Below, piece after piece: positions 5,983-8,763 of a stretch of 8,763 nt of DNA. The notes below the pieces were generated by a model that was not told where the DNA came from, made no database searches, and saw nothing but the letters and a program-made list of their open reading frames with translations. Numbering within the stretch: position 1 is the stretch's first letter; each line of letters opens with the position of its first letter. A program made the translations under genes and the position numbers. The DNA comes from Pseudomonadota bacterium (GTDB lineage Bacteria; Pseudomonadota; Gammaproteobacteria; Steroidobacterales; Steroidobacteraceae), in NCBI GenBank assembly GCA_003242275.1, contig QGUX01000142.1:1-8763 (forward strand), read 5' to 3'.

Positions 5983-5998
5983 TGTGTTGCCCGTCACA
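5983..5998. promoter_or_regulatory. CRP/Clp-like binding site upstream of the GGDEF-EAL gene
   Basis: TGTGT-TGCCCG-TCACA matches the CRP/Clp consensus TGTGA-N6-TCACA at nine of ten defined bases and is the only such intergenic match I found. It lies 75 nt before the chosen ATG at 6073, a usual distance for an activator or repressor site. In xanthomonads the CRP homologue Clp responds to c-di-GMP, which would suit control of a c-di-GMP enzyme gene. Which regulator binds is inference. Confidence 0.5.
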
Positions 5999-6072
5999 CG
6001 GCCGCTGCTTGTGCCCTGCAATCATTGCGTGGCCAACAGCAACAGAAGCCAAGAAGGGGCCCGTTCCGCCCA

Positions 6073-8202
6073 ATGCCGGCCACCGAACCTGCACCATCCG
6101 CGCTGCGCGGGCGCAAGCGCCGGACCTTGCGCGCGGTGTGGCCGCTGCTGCTGATCATGATGCTGATGCTGGCTTCCGGCATCGCCAGCGTGCTGGTGGT
6201 GTCCTGGACGCGCGCGGCCGAGCACGGCCTGTCGCTGTGGGCAGTGGCCGAGCACCAGGCGGTGCACGAGCTGCGCCGTTTCGCGGACACCGGCGACGAG
6301 GCGCACTACCAGCGCTTCCTGTCGGAGATGAACGTGCCGCGTTCCTTCGACAGCGCGCGCCTGCAGCTCAAGAGCGACCATCCCGACCTCGCCCAGATCC
6401 GCGCCAGCATCCAGACCGCCGGCGTGCCGCCCCGCGACGTCGACGGCATCATCTGGCTGTTCCGCATGTTCAAGCATTTCCCGCCGGTGGTTCGCGCGAT
6501 GGACCTGTGGGGCATGGGCAGCACGCTGGCGTCGGAGCTGCCGCTGCTGGGCGCCGGGATCCGCGCCGAGTACGCCGGCGGCCAGCCCGACATGGCGCGC
6601 GTGCGCGAGCTGCGCGAGCGCGCCGAAGGGGTGCATGCGCGCATCCGGCCGCTGGTGCTGGAGTTCGGCCAGATGATGAGCGTCACGGCCCACCGCATCA
6701 CGCGCATGCTGCTGGCGGTGCTGCCCGTGTTCGCCGGCCTGCTGGTCTGGCTGGGCCTGGCCATCTACGGCGCGCTGGACCGGCGTGCCGCCGGGGTCGC
6801 CCGCAGGCTGCGCGAGATGACGGCGCGCCTGAGGCACCAGGCCTCGCACGACGCGCTGACGGGCCTGGTCAACCGGCCGCGGTTCGAGGCGCTGCTGACC
6901 GAGGCGCTCGAGCGCCACGAGCTCGAGAGCGAGGACGCGGCGCTGATGTACTTCGACCTCGACCAGTTCAAGGTGGTCAACGACACCTGCGGGCACGCGG
7001 CGGGCGACGAGCTGCTGCGCCAGCTTGCCTGGCGCGTGCGCACGCTGGTGGGCGAGGCGGGCACGCTGGCGCGCCTCGGCGGGGACGAGTTCGGGCTGCT
7101 GCTGCCGGGCCACTCGCTGCAGGCGGCCGGGCCGGTGGCCGAGAGGCTGCGGCAGCAGATCGGCGAACAGCGCTTCTACTGGCGTGACCGCACCTTCGCC
7201 GTGACCGCCAGCATCGGCGTGGTGGCGCTGGGGCGCGACATGCGCTCGGTGGCGGACGCGCTGTCGGCGGCGGACCAGGCCTGCTACCTCGCCAAGGAAA
7301 ACGGCCGCGACCGGGTGCACCTCTACCAGCCGGATGACGTGCAGCTCAAGCAGCGCTGGGGCGAGATGCACTGGGTGGAGCGCCTGCAGTCCGCGCTGGA
7401 CCGCGACGAGTTCGCGCTGGTCGCGCAGGAGATCCGGCCCGTCCACTACCGCGGTTCCGGCCGCGCCCCGGGGCGACGGTTCGAGCTGCTGCTGCGCATG
7501 AAGGGCCCCGACGGCGAGCTGGTGGCGCCCATGGCCTTCATTCCCGCCGCCGAGCGCTACGGACTGATGCCGCGCGTGGACCGCTGGGTCATCGCGCGCG
7601 CCTGCCGTGAACTGGCGGCGCTGCGCGACGGCGGGCTCGAGTTGCCCACCTGCATGGTGAACCTGTCCGGTGCGTCCGCCAGCGATCCGGGCCTGGCCGA
7701 CTACATCGCCGGCTGCCTGCGCGAGAACGGCCTGGATGGCCGCCACCTCGGAGTGGAACTCACCGAGACCGCCGCCGTGCACAACATGGATGCCTGCCGC
7801 GAGCTGATGGAGAGGCTGCGGTTCCTGGGCTGCCCGATCGCGCTCGATGACTTCGGCTCGGGCATGTCCTCGTTCTCATACCTGCGCAACCTGCCGATCG
7901 ACTACCTGAAGATCGACAGCGCCTTCATCCGCAATGTCGCCACGGACCCCATCGATCACGCGATGGTGGAGACCATCCAGCGCATCGGCGGCATCATGGG
8001 CGTGCGCACCGTGGCCGAAGGCGTGGAGAGCGAGGAGGTGCTCGAGGCGCTGTCGCTGATCGGCGTGGACTTCGCGCAGGGCAACTGGGTGCGGCGCGCC
8101 GTGCCCCTGGTCCAGATCCACACGGTGGTCGGCAGCCGCGAGGAGCATGTGGCGCGGGGAGCGCCGCTGCGGTCCGTCAGTGCACGCCCAGGGTCTGCAT
8201 GA
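6073..8202 (+). CDS. Membrane-bound GGDEF-EAL bifunctional c-di-GMP enzyme
   Basis: 709 residues. The inner membrane is crossed at about 22-44 and 211-233, leaving a periplasmic sensor (45-210) I cannot assign to a named domain. A short linker (234-255) leads to the GGDEF domain (about 256-418), with Phe-Asp-Leu-Asp, Asn-Asp-x-x-Gly-His and intact Gly-Gly-Asp-Glu-Phe (336-340), so c-di-GMP synthesis is expected. No Arg-x-x-Asp inhibitory site precedes it. The EAL domain (about 430-690) has Glu-Leu-Leu (471-473) for the name motif, but all eight expected catalytic positions are present: Glu471, Asn530, Glu562, Asp592, Asp593, Lys613, Glu649 and Gln669. Hydrolysis to pGpG is therefore also plausible. 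The start at 6073 is the ATG just before the basic stretch ahead of TM1; AAGAAGGGG is 13 nt upstream, slightly far, so the start is moderately certain. The 3' end overlaps the convergent PAS gene by 26 nt. Confidence 0.5.
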   Translation: MPATEPAPSALRGRKRRTLRAVWPLLLIMMLMLASGIASVLVVSWTRAAEHGLSLWAVAEHQAVHELRRFADTGDEAHYQRFLSEMNVPRSFDSARLQLKSDHPDLAQIRASIQTAGVPPRDVDGIIWLFRMFKHFPPVVRAMDLWGMGSTLASELPLLGAGIRAEYAGGQPDMARVRELRERAEGVHARIRPLVLEFGQMMSVTAHRITRMLLAVLPVFAGLLVWLGLAIYGALDRRAAGVARRLREMTARLRHQASHDALTGLVNRPRFEALLTEALERHELESEDAALMYFDLDQFKVVNDTCGHAAGDELLRQLAWRVRTLVGEAGTLARLGGDEFGLLLPGHSLQAAGPVAERLRQQIGEQRFYWRDRTFAVTASIGVVALGRDMRSVADALSAADQACYLAKENGRDRVHLYQPDDVQLKQRWGEMHWVERLQSALDRDEFALVAQEIRPVHYRGSGRAPGRRFELLLRMKGPDGELVAPMAFIPAAERYGLMPRVDRWVIARACRELAALRDGGLELPTCMVNLSGASASDPGLADYIAGCLRENGLDGRHLGVELTETAAVHNMDACRELMERLRFLGCPIALDDFGSGMSSFSYLRNLPIDYLKIDSAFIRNVATDPIDHAMVETIQRIGGIMGVRTVAEGVESEEVLEALSLIGVDFAQGNWVRRAVPLVQIHTVVGSREEHVARGAPLRSVSARPGSA

Positions 8203-8763
8203 TCAGCCACACCACGTCGCGGCCCTCGGCGTCGCGCATGCGCACGCCGGACGTCAGCACGCGCACGCGGTGGCCGCGCTTGTGCAGCAGCTCCTTCACG
8301 AACGGGCCGAAGCGGCGGTTGCGTTCCGAGAGCGAGATCTGCGTGCGCTCGGTCTCGTGGTGCTCCTCGGGCGTGATGTCCATGTAGGTCAGCTGCAGCA
8401 GTTCCTCGCGACGGTAGCCCAGCAGCGCCAGCGCCGCGTCATTGGCCTTCAGCACCAGGCCGGCCGGGAACTCGATCAGGCAGATGCCGACCGGCGAGAG
8501 CTCGAACAGCGAGCGGAAGCTGCCCTGCTGTTCCTGCAGTGAAAGCTCGGCCGCCTTGCGGCTGGTCACGTCCATCTGCGTGCCGGCGATGCGGCGCGCC
8601 TTGCCCTCGGCGTCGCGTTCGATCACCTTGCCGCGCACCTCGGTCCAGATCCAGCGGCCGTCGGCATGGCGCATGCGCAGGTCCATGTCGAACAGGTTGT
8701 CCTCGGGACCCAGGGCCGAGTCGACGGCAGCCACCACCGCCGGCGCGTCGTCGGGATGCACGA
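8177..8763 (-). CDS. Tandem-PAS sensor protein, C-terminal part (5' end outside window)
   Basis: The frame stays open to the window edge, so the N-terminus is missing; the first full codon is Val in the PAS-typical Val-His-Pro-Asp-Asp. Residues 1-71 of the fragment are the second half of a PAS fold with its PAC end (Gly-Arg-Trp-Ile-Trp-Thr-Glu-Val-Arg, then Gly-Thr-Gln-Met-Asp-Val-Thr-x-Arg-Lys). A short helix (72-81) links to a second PAS (about 82-192) with Phe-Glu-x-Ser-Pro-Val-Gly and Asn-x-Ala, Gly-Tyr. The stop comes directly after the final strand of PAS2, with no kinase, GGDEF, EAL or methyl-accepting domain behind it. PAS domains bind small ligands or cofactors such as haem or flavin, or mediate dimers; the ligand is not evident. 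Any output domain must be N-terminal and out of view, or the protein is a PAS-only adaptor. It converges on the GGDEF-EAL gene with a 26-nt overlap. Confidence 0.5.
   Translation of the reverse strand, partial: VHPDDAPAVVAAVDSALGPEDNLFDMDLRMRHADGRWIWTEVRGKVIERDAEGKARRIAGTQMDVTSRKAAELSLQEQQGSFRSLFELSPVGICLIEFPAGLVLKANDAALALLGYRREELLQLTYMDITPEEHHETERTQISLSERNRRFGPFVKELLHKRGHRVRVLTSGVRMRDAEGRDVVWLIMQTLGVH

Noticed and set aside
4567..6021. 484-codon open frame on the minus strand
   Set aside because: Antisense of the ceramidase-fold gene and the hairpin; the sense frame has a signal peptide and conserved His, Glu and Tyr motifs.
5932..6072. Earlier TTG start for the GGDEF-EAL gene
   Set aside because: The added 47 residues have no domain, follow the hairpin directly and would contain the CRP/Clp-like site; the ATG at 6073 sits just before the basic, membrane-entering segment.
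6022..7782. 586-codon open frame on the minus strand
   Set aside because: Opposite the GGDEF-EAL gene, whose sense frame is unmistakable; the antisense product is mostly His, Gln, Arg, Ala and Val repeats.
1..8763. Mobile elements, CRISPR arrays, tRNA or rRNA genes
   Set aside because: I saw no transposase or integrase motifs, no regularly spaced direct repeats and no cloverleaf or rRNA-like sequence on either strand; composition is even throughout.

Overview
The window is GC-rich DNA (roughly 70% by eye) with tightly packed genes, 4-nt start/stop overlaps, Shine-Dalgarno sites and long antisense open frames. Gene content (a ROK sugar kinase, secreted SGNH and alpha/beta-hydrolase esterases, and c-di-GMP and PAS signalling proteins) suggests a free-living gammaproteobacterium, perhaps near the Xanthomonadaceae/Lysobacteraceae. 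That placement is inference; no rRNA or other phylogenetic marker is present.

Layout. (1) 1-1121, plus strand: the C-terminal end of a ROK-family sugar kinase, overlapped by 4 nt by a secreted SGNH/GDSL hydrolase. (2) 1162-3149, minus strand, convergent with the first unit: two exported alpha/beta hydrolases. The promoter-proximal one resembles BD-FAE/acetyl xylan esterases. It overlaps the second by an ATGA junction, and the second carries a long Pro/Ala/Gly-rich insertion. (3) 3150-3261: a compact divergent promoter region containing a LacI-type palindrome. (4) 3262-5877, plus strand: a secreted XynE-like two-domain SGNH esterase, then a secreted protein of the neutral/alkaline ceramidase fold that keeps the predicted zinc ligands but has Asn where ceramidases have the catalytic Ser. 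This unit ends at a strong 14-bp hairpin. (5) 5926-6072: a leader region with a near-consensus CRP/Clp-like palindrome. (6) 6073-8202, plus strand: a membrane-bound GGDEF-EAL protein with a large periplasmic sensor. (7) 8177-8763, minus strand, convergent and overlapping: the C-terminal part of a tandem-PAS protein that ends directly after a PAS domain.

How the parts may work together. The first 5.9 kb looks like a cell-envelope or extracellular ester-hydrolysis locus. Five consecutive gene products have export signals and four of them are serine-esterase types, which fits deacylation of an acetylated or feruloylated plant polysaccharide, with the ROK kinase phosphorylating a released sugar in the cytoplasm. 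The substrate is not shown by the sequence. The last 2.8 kb is a separate signalling module. I saw no tRNA, rRNA, CRISPR array, transposase or phage gene. The most interesting points are the ceramidase-fold protein with a changed active site, the shared operator in the divergent promoter, and the Clp-like site in front of the c-di-GMP gene.
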